DNA of 9,847 bases from an uncultured Gammaproteobacteria bacterium. Lineage in GTDB: Bacteria > Pseudomonadota > Gammaproteobacteria > Rariloculales > Rariloculaceae. Below, piece by piece: positions 1 through 6,272 of this stretch; position 1 is the first letter of the stretch, and every line of letters starts with the position of its first letter. The DNA lies in the NCBI GenBank assembly GCA_946887385.1, contig CAMPKU010000174.1, positions 1-9,847 of the forward strand. Reading direction: 5' to 3'. The notes under the pieces are model-generated. The model saw only the letters and a list, made by a program, of their open reading frames with translations. It was not told the origin of the DNA and searched no databases. The position numbers were made by a program, and so were the translations under genes.

Positions 1-987
1 ATCCCATGTCCGGGTCGCGGCGCGCGGCAGCGACTCGGCGACGCCGTAACGCTGCAACGTGAAGACGTTCAGCGACTCGACGCCGATGCGGCCGACGATT
101 TGGCCGTTTTCCTCCACGGAATCGAGCGTGGCCGTGAGTGCCAGCTCGCGCCCGCCGCGCGCGACGGTGAGCTCCACGGTTTCGCCGGCTCGGCCCTGTA
201 GAAATTCCACCCACTGAGCAAAGCCTTGGATCGGCTGCCCGTTGCCGCTAATCACCAGGTCTCCAGGCTGGAGCCCAGCGCGCTCCGCAGGCGAATCGTC
301 GACTACCGCACCCACCACGGCGGGTTGACCGGGCCGGAATCCGAGCCCGGTGAACAGCACGGCAGGCTCCGTGAGCTCCTGCGCGCGGCCGCGGACGTCG
401 AGCTCCAGAGAACGCGTGGCGCCGTCTTGCCCGCGCACCGTGAGATCGATGCGGCCGTCATCGAGCAGCTCGTCGAACAGCTGCACCATGCCGTTCTCCC
501 ACGTCACCGTGGGCCGTCCGCCGATGGCCTGAACCTCGTCGCCGGACAGAAGCCCCGCGCGCGCCGCGACCGAATCCGGCTCGACGGCGCCGACGATGGG
601 CTTCAGCGTCTCTACACCGGTGACGAACATGAGCCAGTACGCGAGGATCGCGAACAGGAAGTTGAAGCCGGGGCCGGCCAAGAGCACCGCAACGCGCTGC
701 CAAACGGGGCGCTGATGGAACGCGCGGTGGCGCTCCTCGGAACCCACGGGGCCCTCGTGCTCATCGAGCATCTTCACGTAGCCGCCGAGCGGGATGGCCG
801 ACAGCCAATACTCGATGTGATCGGGCGGACCGCCGCGCCACGAGAGCAGCGGCCGGCCGAAACCGATCGAGAAGCGCAAGACCTTGAAGCCGAGCTTCCG
901 CGCGACGATGAAGTGGCCGAACTCATGCGCCGCGACCAGCACGCTGATCGCAAAGATGAACCACAACGCTCGTTCGAGTATGTCCAT
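1..987 (-). CDS. rseP: RseP site-2 zinc metalloprotease (partial, C-terminus beyond window)
   Basis: Inner-membrane intramembrane protease. In E. coli it makes the second cut in the anti-sigma factor RseA, releasing sigma-E, and also clears remnant signal peptides. Translating the minus strand from ATG at 987 gives 329 residues open to the window edge. Visible parts: a first membrane segment (about 7-27) carrying the zinc motif HEFGH at 21-25; a GGYVKML hairpin at 68-74; a second membrane segment (about 97-124); and two PDZ domains (about 130-205 and 218-295). The second catalytic motif (NxxPxPxLDG type) and last membrane segments, about 120 residues, would lie off the left end. The start is fixed: an in-frame TGA lies a few codons upstream with no start codon between. 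No good Shine-Dalgarno precedes it. It follows cdsA by 132 bp on the same strand; bamA is the usual next gene but is outside the window. Confidence 0.96.
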   Translation of the reverse strand, partial: MDILERALWFIFAISVLVAAHEFGHFIVARKLGFKVLRFSIGFGRPLLSWRGGPPDHIEYWLSAIPLGGYVKMLDEHEGPVGSEERHRAFHQRPVWQRVAVLLAGPGFNFLFAILAYWLMFVTGVETLKPIVGAVEPDSVAARAGLLSGDEVQAIGGRPTVTWENGMVQLFDELLDDGRIDLTVRGQDGATRSLELDVRGRAQELTEPAVLFTGLGFRPGQPAVVGAVVDDSPAERAGLQPGDLVISGNGQPIQGFAQWVEFLQGRAGETVELTVARGGRELALTATLDSVEENGQIVGRIGVESLNVFTLQRYGVAESLPRAATRTWD

Positions 988-1119
988 GAGGCGGCTACGG
1001 CCGGTCCTTCATCGGGGTCGGTATTCTAGCCCGGTCGGTCGTCCGCGGCGCACGACTCATCGGGCGGGTATGCAGCGGCCATGCGGCTAGAGACAGTAGC
1101 GAGGAGTCCACAGTTCCCG
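988..1119 (-). promoter_or_regulatory. cdsA-rseP spacer with weak candidate promoter(s) for rseP
   Basis: This 132 bp gap has no gene. On the minus strand, GGAACTG (1117-1111) resembles the sigma-E -35 element GGAACTT. It is followed after 17 nt by TCTCTA (1093-1088), which only loosely resembles a sigma-E -10. Nearer the gene, TAGAAT (1028-1023) looks like a sigma-70 -10 box but has no matching -35 at 16-17 nt. rseP and bamA transcription is sigma-E-linked in E. coli, so a promoter here would make biological sense, but both matches are short and could be chance. Confidence 0.25.
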
Positions 1120-1917
1120 TTAGCCCAACAGGTTCAGGGCCCACAAACCGACGACGAATGCCGGCACGGCCGCCGTGAGGCTGTCGATGCGGTCGAGCAC
1201 GCCGCCATGGCCGGGCAGGAGCCGGCCGCTGTCTTTGAGCCCGACGTTGCGCTTGAACATGCTCTGCGTGAGGTCGCCGAGCACGGAGATCAGCGCCGTG
1301 GCCACGCCCAGCACGACGAGCCGGCTCGCGGGCAACTCGAGCCAGTAGGCCGCGAGTCCTGCGGCCAGGCCGGCCGTGACGAGGCCGCCCGTCACGCCTT
1401 CCCAGGTTTTGCCGGGGCTCACGGCCGGCGCGAGCTTCGTGCGGCCGAGCAAGCGGCCGAAGACGTACGCGCCCACGTCCGCCGCCCAGACGATCACGAG
1501 CAGCGTGAATGCGAGCTCGGCACCGAGCGCACCGTCGCGGTGCAGCCGCACGAGCAGCGTCCACGAAGGCAGCAACACCACGACGCCCGCGAACGCCACG
1601 AACGCGGAGCTGAAGGTGCGCGGGTAACGCATCACGAGAACGAGCGCGAATAGCCACCATGCGAGCGCCGCCACGAGCACAATCGATAAGCCGCGCTCGT
1701 CGAGCCACGGCCAACCTGCGGCCATCGCAGCGGCAAACACGATCGTGTAGCCGGCGCGGCCCGCGGCCGGCAGCTTCGCGAACGACGCCCACTCCCACAC
1801 GCCGGCCAGCCACAGCAATGCGAGCACGCCGGCAGTGACGGGAGAGGGAGCGAACAGAATCGCTGCGGTGACGGCAGCGCCGAAAACGACGCCGGTGAAG
1901 ATGCGCGCGGCCAGCAT
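1120..1917 (-). CDS. cdsA: CDP-diacylglycerol synthase (phosphatidate cytidylyltransferase)
   Basis: Makes CDP-diacylglycerol from phosphatidic acid and CTP, the branch-point precursor of phosphatidylethanolamine, phosphatidylglycerol and cardiolipin. It is an integral inner-membrane enzyme. The 265-residue product is hydrophobic almost throughout, with about eight membrane segments. It carries the family signature at residues 219-245: S219, K222-R223, K228-D229, HGG at 237-239, and D242-R243-x-D245. A second conserved stretch at 144-174 includes D147 and SPGKT (167-171). The ATG at 1917 is the only plausible start because an in-frame TAG lies five codons upstream. The Shine-Dalgarno is weak. 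It begins 21 nt after the frr stop, so it is probably co-transcribed with frr. uppS, which commonly separates frr from cdsA, is missing here. Confidence 0.96.
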   Translation of the reverse strand: MLAARIFTGVVFGAAVTAAILFAPSPVTAGVLALLWLAGVWEWASFAKLPAAGRAGYTIVFAAAMAAGWPWLDERGLSIVLVAALAWWLFALVLVMRYPRTFSSAFVAFAGVVVLLPSWTLLVRLHRDGALGAELAFTLLVIVWAADVGAYVFGRLLGRTKLAPAVSPGKTWEGVTGGLVTAGLAAGLAAYWLELPASRLVVLGVATALISVLGDLTQSMFKRNVGLKDSGRLLPGHGGVLDRIDSLTAAVPAFVVGLWALNLLG

Positions 1918-1938
1918 TGACGTCCGCGCCTAACGCGC

Positions 1939-2496
1939 TCAGAACTCCATGATCTCGGTTTCTTTGTCCTTGAGCAGAGCGTCTACGCTCGCGACGTAAC
2001 GATCGGTGAGCTTTTGGATCTCCTCTTGCCCCCTTCGCTCGTCGTCTTCGGTGATCATCTTTTCCTTCAGCGCATCCTTGAGCTCGCCGAGCGCCTCGCG
2101 GCGCACGTTACGCAGCGCCACACGCCCGCTCTCGGCGTGCTGACGCACCACCTTCACGAGATCCCGGCGCCGTTCTTCGGTCATGGGCGGCAACGGCACG
2201 CGAATCACCTGGCCTGCGGTGACGGGATTAAGACCTAAGTTCGAGTTCAAGATGGCCTTTTCGACGGCGGCCACCATCTTCTTTTCCCACGGCGTGACGA
2301 CGAGCGTGCGGGCGTCCTCGACGGAGACGTTCGCGGTCTGCTTCACGGGCACGTTGGTGCCGTAGTAGTCGACCATGACGTGCTCGAGCAGCCCCGCGTG
2401 CGCGCGGCCCGTGCGCAGCTTGCGAATGTCTTCCTTGAACGCCTCGACGCCGCGCTGCATGCGCTGCTCGGCGTCCTTCTTGATGTCGTTGATCAT
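1939..2496 (-). CDS. frr: Ribosome recycling factor RRF
   Basis: Cytosolic factor that, with EF-G and then IF3, splits the post-termination ribosome. The 185-residue product has the usual RRF length and is alignable along its whole length. Conserved landmarks are RTGRA at 28-32, VEDARTL at 59-65, GLNP at 88-91, [16 protein letters not shown] at 98-113 and the arginine-rich helix around R132-R133. It ends in an acidic segment typical of domain I. The open frame extends 43 codons upstream, but those residues (Arg/Pro-rich) do not belong to the family and lie inside pyrH. The ATG at 2496 forms an ATGA overlap with the pyrH stop, implying translational coupling. Confidence 0.97.
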   Translation of the reverse strand: MINDIKKDAEQRMQRGVEAFKEDIRKLRTGRAHAGLLEHVMVDYYGTNVPVKQTANVSVEDARTLVVTPWEKKMVAAVEKAILNSNLGLNPVTAGQVIRVPLPPMTEERRRDLVKVVRQHAESGRVALRNVRREALGELKDALKEKMITEDDERRGQEEIQKLTDRYVASVDALLKDKETEIMEF

Positions 2497-3242
2497 TTCC
2501 CAGTGCCCGTGCGCGGCAGGTGATTCATCACAGAAGTACCCACGGTTTCGCCCGTCACGAGGCGGACCAGATCGCCGGGATTGTTGAGGTTGAACACCAC
2601 GAGCGGGAGATTGTTCTCGCGGCACATCACGATGGCGGTGGCGTCCATGACGCGTAAGTCGTCGGACAGCACCTGGTCGAACGACAGGGACGTATAGCGA
2701 ACGGCCTTGGAGTCTTTCACGGGATCGGCCGAGTACACGCCGTCGACCTTCGTAGCTTTGATGAGCACGTCGGCGCCGATCTCGATCGCGCGCAAGCTTG
2801 CGGCCGTGTCGGTGGTGAAGAACGGATTGCCGGTGCCGGCCGCGAAGACGGTGACTCGCCCCTTCTCGAGATGGCGGATGGCCCGCCGGCGAATGTAGTC
2901 TTCGCAGACCTCGTGGATCTGCAGTGCCGACATGACGCGCACACCGGTGCCGACGCGCTCGAGCGCGTCCTGCATTGCGAGGGAATTGATGACGGTGGCC
3001 AGCATGCCCATCTGGTCCGCCGTGACGCGATCCATACCGGCTTCGGCGAGGCCGGCGCCGCGAAAGATGTTGCCGCCGCCGATGACGAGGCCCACTTGCA
3101 CGCCGAGGCCCACGACCTCGGCCACCTCGGTAGCCACCCGGCGAATGATGGCCGGGTCGATGCCGTAATGCTGGCCGCCGAGTAAAGCCTCGCCGCTCAA
3201 CTTCAGCAGAATTCGCCGATAAACCGGCGAGCGTTGCGCCAT
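2493..3242 (-). CDS. pyrH: UMP kinase (uridylate kinase)
   Basis: Phosphorylates UMP to UDP with ATP in pyrimidine nucleotide synthesis. It is a cytosolic hexamer of the amino-acid kinase fold, classically activated by GTP and inhibited by UTP. The 249-residue product shows KLSGEAL at 14-20, the glycine loop GGGN at 55-58 followed by FRG at 60-62, DQMGMLAT at 76-83, the UMP-binding stretch [13 protein letters not shown] at 136-148, and [11 protein letters not shown] at 164-174. The ATG at 3242 is preceded by GAGG at suitable spacing. The last about 11 residues extend past the common family end and run into the frr start (4-base ATGA overlap). It is separated from tsf by a 110 bp gap holding an inverted repeat. 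Confidence 0.97.
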   Translation of the reverse strand: MAQRSPVYRRILLKLSGEALLGGQHYGIDPAIIRRVATEVAEVVGLGVQVGLVIGGGNIFRGAGLAEAGMDRVTADQMGMLATVINSLAMQDALERVGTGVRVMSALQIHEVCEDYIRRRAIRHLEKGRVTVFAAGTGNPFFTTDTAASLRAIEIGADVLIKATKVDGVYSADPVKDSKAVRYTSLSFDQVLSDDLRVMDATAIVMCRENNLPLVVFNLNNPGDLVRLVTGETVGTSVMNHLPRTGTGK

Positions 3243-3262
3243 AAAACCTCGCGCAGGTTGAT

Positions 3263-3344
3263 GGGGACAGATTTATTTATCCGCCCCTGCCCGCGTGCGT
3301 TCTCCGCTCCGCGCCATCGGGGCCGGATAAATCAATCCGTCCCC
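3263..3344. repeat. REPIN-like inverted repeat between tsf and pyrH
   Basis: Two arms lie in opposite orientation: 3263-3287 (starts GGGGACAGATTTATTTATCC) and 3319-3344 (ends AATCAATCCGTCCCC), around a 31 bp GC-rich spacer. The reverse complement of the right arm matches the left arm with two substitutions and one single-base indel. Each arm is also an imperfect palindrome (GGGG..GAT/ATC..CCCC), so the unit can fold as two small hairpins or one long one of about 25 bp. This two-inverted-REP architecture is what REPINs look like; such repeats are mobilised by REP-associated tyrosine transposases (RAYT, Y1/IS200-like). No transposase is in the window. The A/T-rich core contrasts with the GC-rich surroundings. 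There is no U-run after the stem on the minus strand, so it is not an obvious intrinsic terminator. Confidence 0.75.
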
Positions 3345-3352
3345 TTATTAGA

Positions 3353-4231
3353 TTATCGGCTCTGGGAAGCCTGCGCCATGACTTCCTTTACGAAGTCATC
3401 GCTTTTTTTTTCGATGCCTTCGCCGACCTCATAGCGCCGAAAACCCTTCACCTTGGCCTTATTCGCGGCGAGCAGATCGCGGACGCGCTTCTTGTCGTCT
3501 TTGACGAACACTTGGCCTGTCAAGGTGATCTCGTCGAGAAACTTGCGCAACCGGCCCTCGACCATCTTGGCGACGATCTCGGGCGGCTTCTTCTCCTCGG
3601 CCGTCTGCGCCTGGATGATCTCGCGCTCCTTGTCGAGCAGCTCCTTCGGCACGTCGTCGCTCGTGACGTAGCGCGGCGCAAGCGAGGCCACCTGCATGGC
3701 GAGATCGCGCGCGAGCTCGGCGCTTCCGCCTTCGATCTCGACGAGCACGCCGATACGCGTGCCGTGCACGTAGCTGCCCACGGTCGCGCGGCTCTCGACC
3801 ACATCGAAGCGGCGCACGGAAATGTTCTCGCCCACCTTCGTGACGAGCTCGAGGCGCATGTCTTCGAGCGTTCGTCCGTCGATTGTCGTGGCGAGCAACG
3901 CTTCGACGCTCGCGGGCCGCTCGCGCAGCGCGACGTCGGCGACGCGCTCGACGAACGCGCCGAAGTTGTCGTCCTTGGCAACGAAATCGGTTTCGGAGTT
4001 CACCTCGAGCACGACATGGCGACCCGCGCTCTCGTCGCTGCGCACGGCCACACGGCCCTCGGCCGCGACGCGCGAAGCCTTCTTGTCGGCTTTGGCGGCA
4101 CCCGCCTTGCGCAGCCACTCCACTGCCTGGTCCATGTCGCCTTGCGTTTCGACGAGCGCCTTTTTGCACTCCATCATGCCGGCGCCCGTGCGCTCGCGCA
4201 GTTCCTTGACCAAGGCCGGTTTGATGTCCAT
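3353..4231 (-). CDS. tsf: Elongation factor Ts
   Basis: Guanine-nucleotide exchange factor for EF-Tu, cytosolic. The 292-residue product (E. coli about 283) starts with the UBA-like N-terminal domain (LVKELRERTGAGMMECKKAL, 7-26). It contains the TDFVAKD motif at 81-87, whose D82-F83 correspond to the residues that disturb the EF-Tu magnesium site. It ends with the conserved RYEVGEGIEKKSDDF region near the C-terminus. The ATG at 4231 is preferred: TGAGGG sits 7 nt upstream, whereas the in-frame TTG two codons earlier would lie almost on the Shine-Dalgarno. It follows rpsB by 30 nt and should share its transcript. Downstream, the inverted repeat at 3263-3344 separates it from pyrH. Confidence 0.97.
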   Translation of the reverse strand: MDIKPALVKELRERTGAGMMECKKALVETQGDMDQAVEWLRKAGAAKADKKASRVAAEGRVAVRSDESAGRHVVLEVNSETDFVAKDDNFGAFVERVADVALRERPASVEALLATTIDGRTLEDMRLELVTKVGENISVRRFDVVESRATVGSYVHGTRIGVLVEIEGGSAELARDLAMQVASLAPRYVTSDDVPKELLDKEREIIQAQTAEEKKPPEIVAKMVEGRLRKFLDEITLTGQVFVKDDKKRVRDLLAANKAKVKGFRRYEVGEGIEKKSDDFVKEVMAQASQSR

Positions 4232-4261
4232 ACCCAAACCCTCAAAAAATCGTTTTTAAAT

Positions 4262-5236
4262 CTATTCGGTGGCTTCCGGCGCTTCCTCGCCGGCGCCTTC
4301 AGTGACGCTCGGCTCGGCGGCGCCCGGTTCCGCGGCGCTCTGATCGGCGGCACCGGCTTCGCTGGCGCCCGCTTCTCCGCCGCCGCTCTCGCCGCCGGCT
4401 TCCTCGCCCGGCCGGCCGCGGCCTTTCGCCCGTACCTTCGTCACGCGCCCGCGCTTCTTCGCCTGCGGCTTCTTGGTCGGGCGGGAGTCGACGCGCGGCT
4501 TGCCGCTCTCATCGAGCTCGACGAACTCGTCGTCGCCCCTCGGCACCTCGGGTATCGAGGACTTGCCCTCGAGCACCGCGTCCGCGATACCTTCGGCGTA
4601 GAGCTGAATCGCGCGCATCGCATCGTCATTGCCCGGAATCGGATAGTCGATGCCGTCGGGCGAACAGTTCGTGTCGACGACCGCGACCACAGGGATGCCG
4701 AGCTTGCGCGCCTCGCGCACGGCGATCTCCTCGTGCCCAACGTCGATCAAGAACACGGCCGTCGGCAGCGCATCCATGTTCTTGATGCCGCCGAGCGTGC
4801 GCTCGAGCTTTTCCCTCTCGCGGCCGAAGCCGAGCATTTCCTTCTTCGTGAACTCCACGGGAGCGCCGGGCTCCGTGAGCTCCTCGAGCGACTTCAAGCG
4901 CTTGATCGATTGGCGGATCGTCTTGAAGTTCGTGAGCATGCCGCCGAGCCAGCGCTGCGTGACGTACGGCATGCCGCAGCGCACGGCCTCCGTGGCCATG
5001 GCCTCGCGCGCCGCGCGCTTCGAGCCGACAAACAGCAGCGTGCCGCCGTCCGCAACGAGCCTGCGCACGAACTCCGCCGCCGCCTTGTAGCGCGGGACGG
5101 TTTCCTCGAGATTGATGATGTGGATCTTGTTGCGCTCGCCGAAGATGAATTCGGCCATTTTGGGATTCCAAAAGCGGGTTTGGTGCCCGAAGTGCACACC
5201 CGCTTCCAGCATCCGGCGCATGGTAACGTCGGCCAT
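4262..5236 (-). CDS. rpsB: 30S ribosomal protein S2 with long charged C-terminal tail
   Basis: Small-subunit ribosomal protein, late-assembling and needed for S1 binding. Residues 1-228 are a standard S2 core: [22 protein letters not shown] at the N-terminus (quoted in part: [13 protein letters not shown], 13-25), TLLFVGSKR (66-74), [10 protein letters not shown] (94-103), FLIDVGHEE (162-170) and [17 protein letters not shown] (188-204). E. coli S2 ends near residue 241; here the protein runs to 324. The extra part is a Lys/Arg-rich patch (about 254-277) followed by a Gly/Ala/Glu-rich acidic tail (278-324). ATG at 5236 has AAAGGAG 7 nt upstream, a strong Shine-Dalgarno; the open frame continues far upstream only because stops are rare. 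First gene of the minus-strand group, with a promoter and leader just upstream. Confidence 0.97.
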   Translation of the reverse strand: MADVTMRRMLEAGVHFGHQTRFWNPKMAEFIFGERNKIHIINLEETVPRYKAAAEFVRRLVADGGTLLFVGSKRAAREAMATEAVRCGMPYVTQRWLGGMLTNFKTIRQSIKRLKSLEELTEPGAPVEFTKKEMLGFGREREKLERTLGGIKNMDALPTAVFLIDVGHEEIAVREARKLGIPVVAVVDTNCSPDGIDYPIPGNDDAMRAIQLYAEGIADAVLEGKSSIPEVPRGDDEFVELDESGKPRVDSRPTKKPQAKKRGRVTKVRAKGRGRPGEEAGGESGGGEAGASEAGAADQSAAEPGAAEPSVTEGAGEEAPEATE

Positions 5237-5357
5237 GGAAAGCTCCTTTGGGTTGATCCTCCACGCGTTTCTGCGACCGACCCCGTTGCCGAGGCACCCC
5301 GCCCGCAGTGTTTGGCGCGTGTGTGTATTTACCTCATCGGCGGTTTGCCTCCGAGGC
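5237..5357 (-). promoter_or_regulatory. rpsB 5' leader, candidate S2 autoregulatory region
   Basis: About 120 nt lie between the predicted transcription start and the rpsB ATG. On the minus strand the heptamer GCCTCGG occurs twice (5357-5351 and 5295-5289). The first copy sits in the small hairpin GCCTCGGAGGC and the second in TGCCTCGGCA, so alternative pairings are possible. Two purine-rich Shine-Dalgarno-like stretches precede the start, GGAGG further up and AAAGGAG at the proper distance. In E. coli and other gammaproteobacteria, S2 represses rpsB-tsf through its leader RNA, so this is the expected place for such control. I cannot confirm the conserved fold by eye. Confidence 0.4.
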
Positions 5358-5363
5358 GCGCGC

Positions 5364-5393
5364 TTTATACCATACCCCCCTTGCGGCAAACAA
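5364..5393 (-). promoter_or_regulatory. rpsB-tsf promoter, extended -10 with GC-rich discriminator
   Basis: On the minus strand, TTGTTT (5393-5388) is followed by an 18-nt spacer and TATAAA (5369-5364). The -10 is preceded by TGG, giving the extended form TGnTATAAA. The bases after it are GCGCGCGCC, a strongly GC-rich discriminator of the sort found at stable-RNA and ribosomal-protein promoters under stringent (ppGpp/DksA) control. Predicted start of transcription is near 5357. It is the best promoter match in the window and points directly at rpsB. Confidence 0.7.
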
Positions 5394-5488
5394 CGTGAAA
5401 CCGCTCGTGCGGTGCCGTTGGCCGCGCCGGCGGGCCAGCACCGATACGGTGACGGCAGTCGATCCCACCCGCTAGCACGATCTAAACG
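5394..5488. other. Intergenic segment upstream of map
   Basis: These 95 bp must hold the promoter and leader of map, but I see no convincing -35/-10 pair on the plus strand (TTGGCC at 5418-5423 has no good partner). Two short perfect inverted repeats are present: ACCGC..GCGGT at 5399-5413 region and CACCG-ATA-CGGTG at 5439-5451. Both are short enough to be chance in GC-rich DNA. There is no clear Shine-Dalgarno before the map ATG. Confidence 0.4.
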
Positions 5489-6271
5489 ATGATTACGATC
5501 AAGACGCCTGAAGAGCAGGACAAGATGCGCGTGGCCGGACGATTGGCGGCGCAGGTCCTCGATATGATCGGGCCGCATGTGCAGCCGGGCATTGCCACGG
5601 AGGAGCTCGATCGCCTCTGTCACGACTACATCGTGGGCGAGCTGCAATCGATTCCCGCACCGCTGAATTATCGCGGCTCGGCCGGCGCCACGCCGTTCCC
5701 GAAGTCGATCTGCACGTCGGTGAACCACGTGGTGTGCCACGGCATCCCGAGCGAGCGCACGCTGCGCAACGGCGACATCGTCAACATCGACGTCACCGTC
5801 ATCAAAGACGGCTACCACGGCGACACGAGCCGCATGTTCATGGTCGGCGCGCCGTCGATCATGGCGGATCGGCTCGCGCGGGTATGTTTCGACGCGATGT
5901 GGCGTGGGATTCGTGCCATTCGCCCCGGCAGCCGGCTCGGCGACGTGGGCTATGCCATCCAGAGCTACGTGGAGGAGCAGCGCTTCTCCGTCGTGCGCGA
6001 GTATTGCGGCCACGGCATCGGCCGCGGCTTTCACGAAGATCCGCAGGTGCTGCACTACGGCCGGCCCGGCACGGGCGTCGAGCTCGTGCCCGGCATGACG
6101 ATCACCGTGGAGCCGATGGTCAACGCCGGCAAGCGCGACGTGAAGCTCTTGTCCGACGGCTGGACGGTGGTGACGAAGGACCACTCGCTGTCGGCGCAAT
6201 GGGAGCACACCGTGCTCGTGACCGCTGCCGGCTTCGAAGTGCTGACCTTGAGCCCTGCCGAGGCCGGCTGA
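5489..6271 (+). CDS. map: Methionine aminopeptidase, type I
   Basis: Cytosolic metalloenzyme that removes the initiator methionine from nascent proteins with a small second residue. The 260-residue product (E. coli 264) has the pita-bread fold markers and all five metal ligands: D101, D112, H175 (in CGHGIG), E208 (in TVEPM) and E239 (in QWEHT). It also has the substrate-contacting H84 in VCHGIPS. No insertion or SH3-like N-terminal extension is present, so it is a simple type Ia enzyme. ATG at 5489 fits the family N-terminus exactly ([20 protein letters not shown]), although it lacks a recognisable Shine-Dalgarno. First gene of the plus-strand group; glnD starts 1 nt after its stop, so the two are almost certainly co-transcribed and probably translationally coupled. 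Confidence 0.97.
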   Translation: MITIKTPEEQDKMRVAGRLAAQVLDMIGPHVQPGIATEELDRLCHDYIVGELQSIPAPLNYRGSAGATPFPKSICTSVNHVVCHGIPSERTLRNGDIVNIDVTVIKDGYHGDTSRMFMVGAPSIMADRLARVCFDAMWRGIRAIRPGSRLGDVGYAIQSYVEEQRFSVVREYCGHGIGRGFHEDPQVLHYGRPGTGVELVPGMTITVEPMVNAGKRDVKLLSDGWTVVTKDHSLSAQWEHTVLVTAAGFEVLTLSPAEAG

Positions 6272-6272
6272 C

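Noticed and set aside
226..1029. 267-codon plus-strand open frame at the left end
   Set aside because: It is antisense to rseP, whose HEFGH motif, PDZ domains and membrane segments are clear on the minus strand.
3263..3344. Intrinsic terminator after tsf
   Set aside because: The inverted repeat is long, but no T-run follows on the minus strand, and the arms have REP-doublet form.
4232..4237. TTG start for tsf two codons upstream
   Set aside because: It would sit about one base from the GAGGG ribosome-binding site, whereas the ATG at 4231 is at the correct 7-nt distance and matches the family N-terminus.
3512..5398. 628-codon plus-strand open frame antisense to tsf and rpsB
   Set aside because: It mirrors two certain genes on the other strand. 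Its product is Arg/Leu/Ala/His-rich with no domain, as expected from high-GC antisense frames with few stops.
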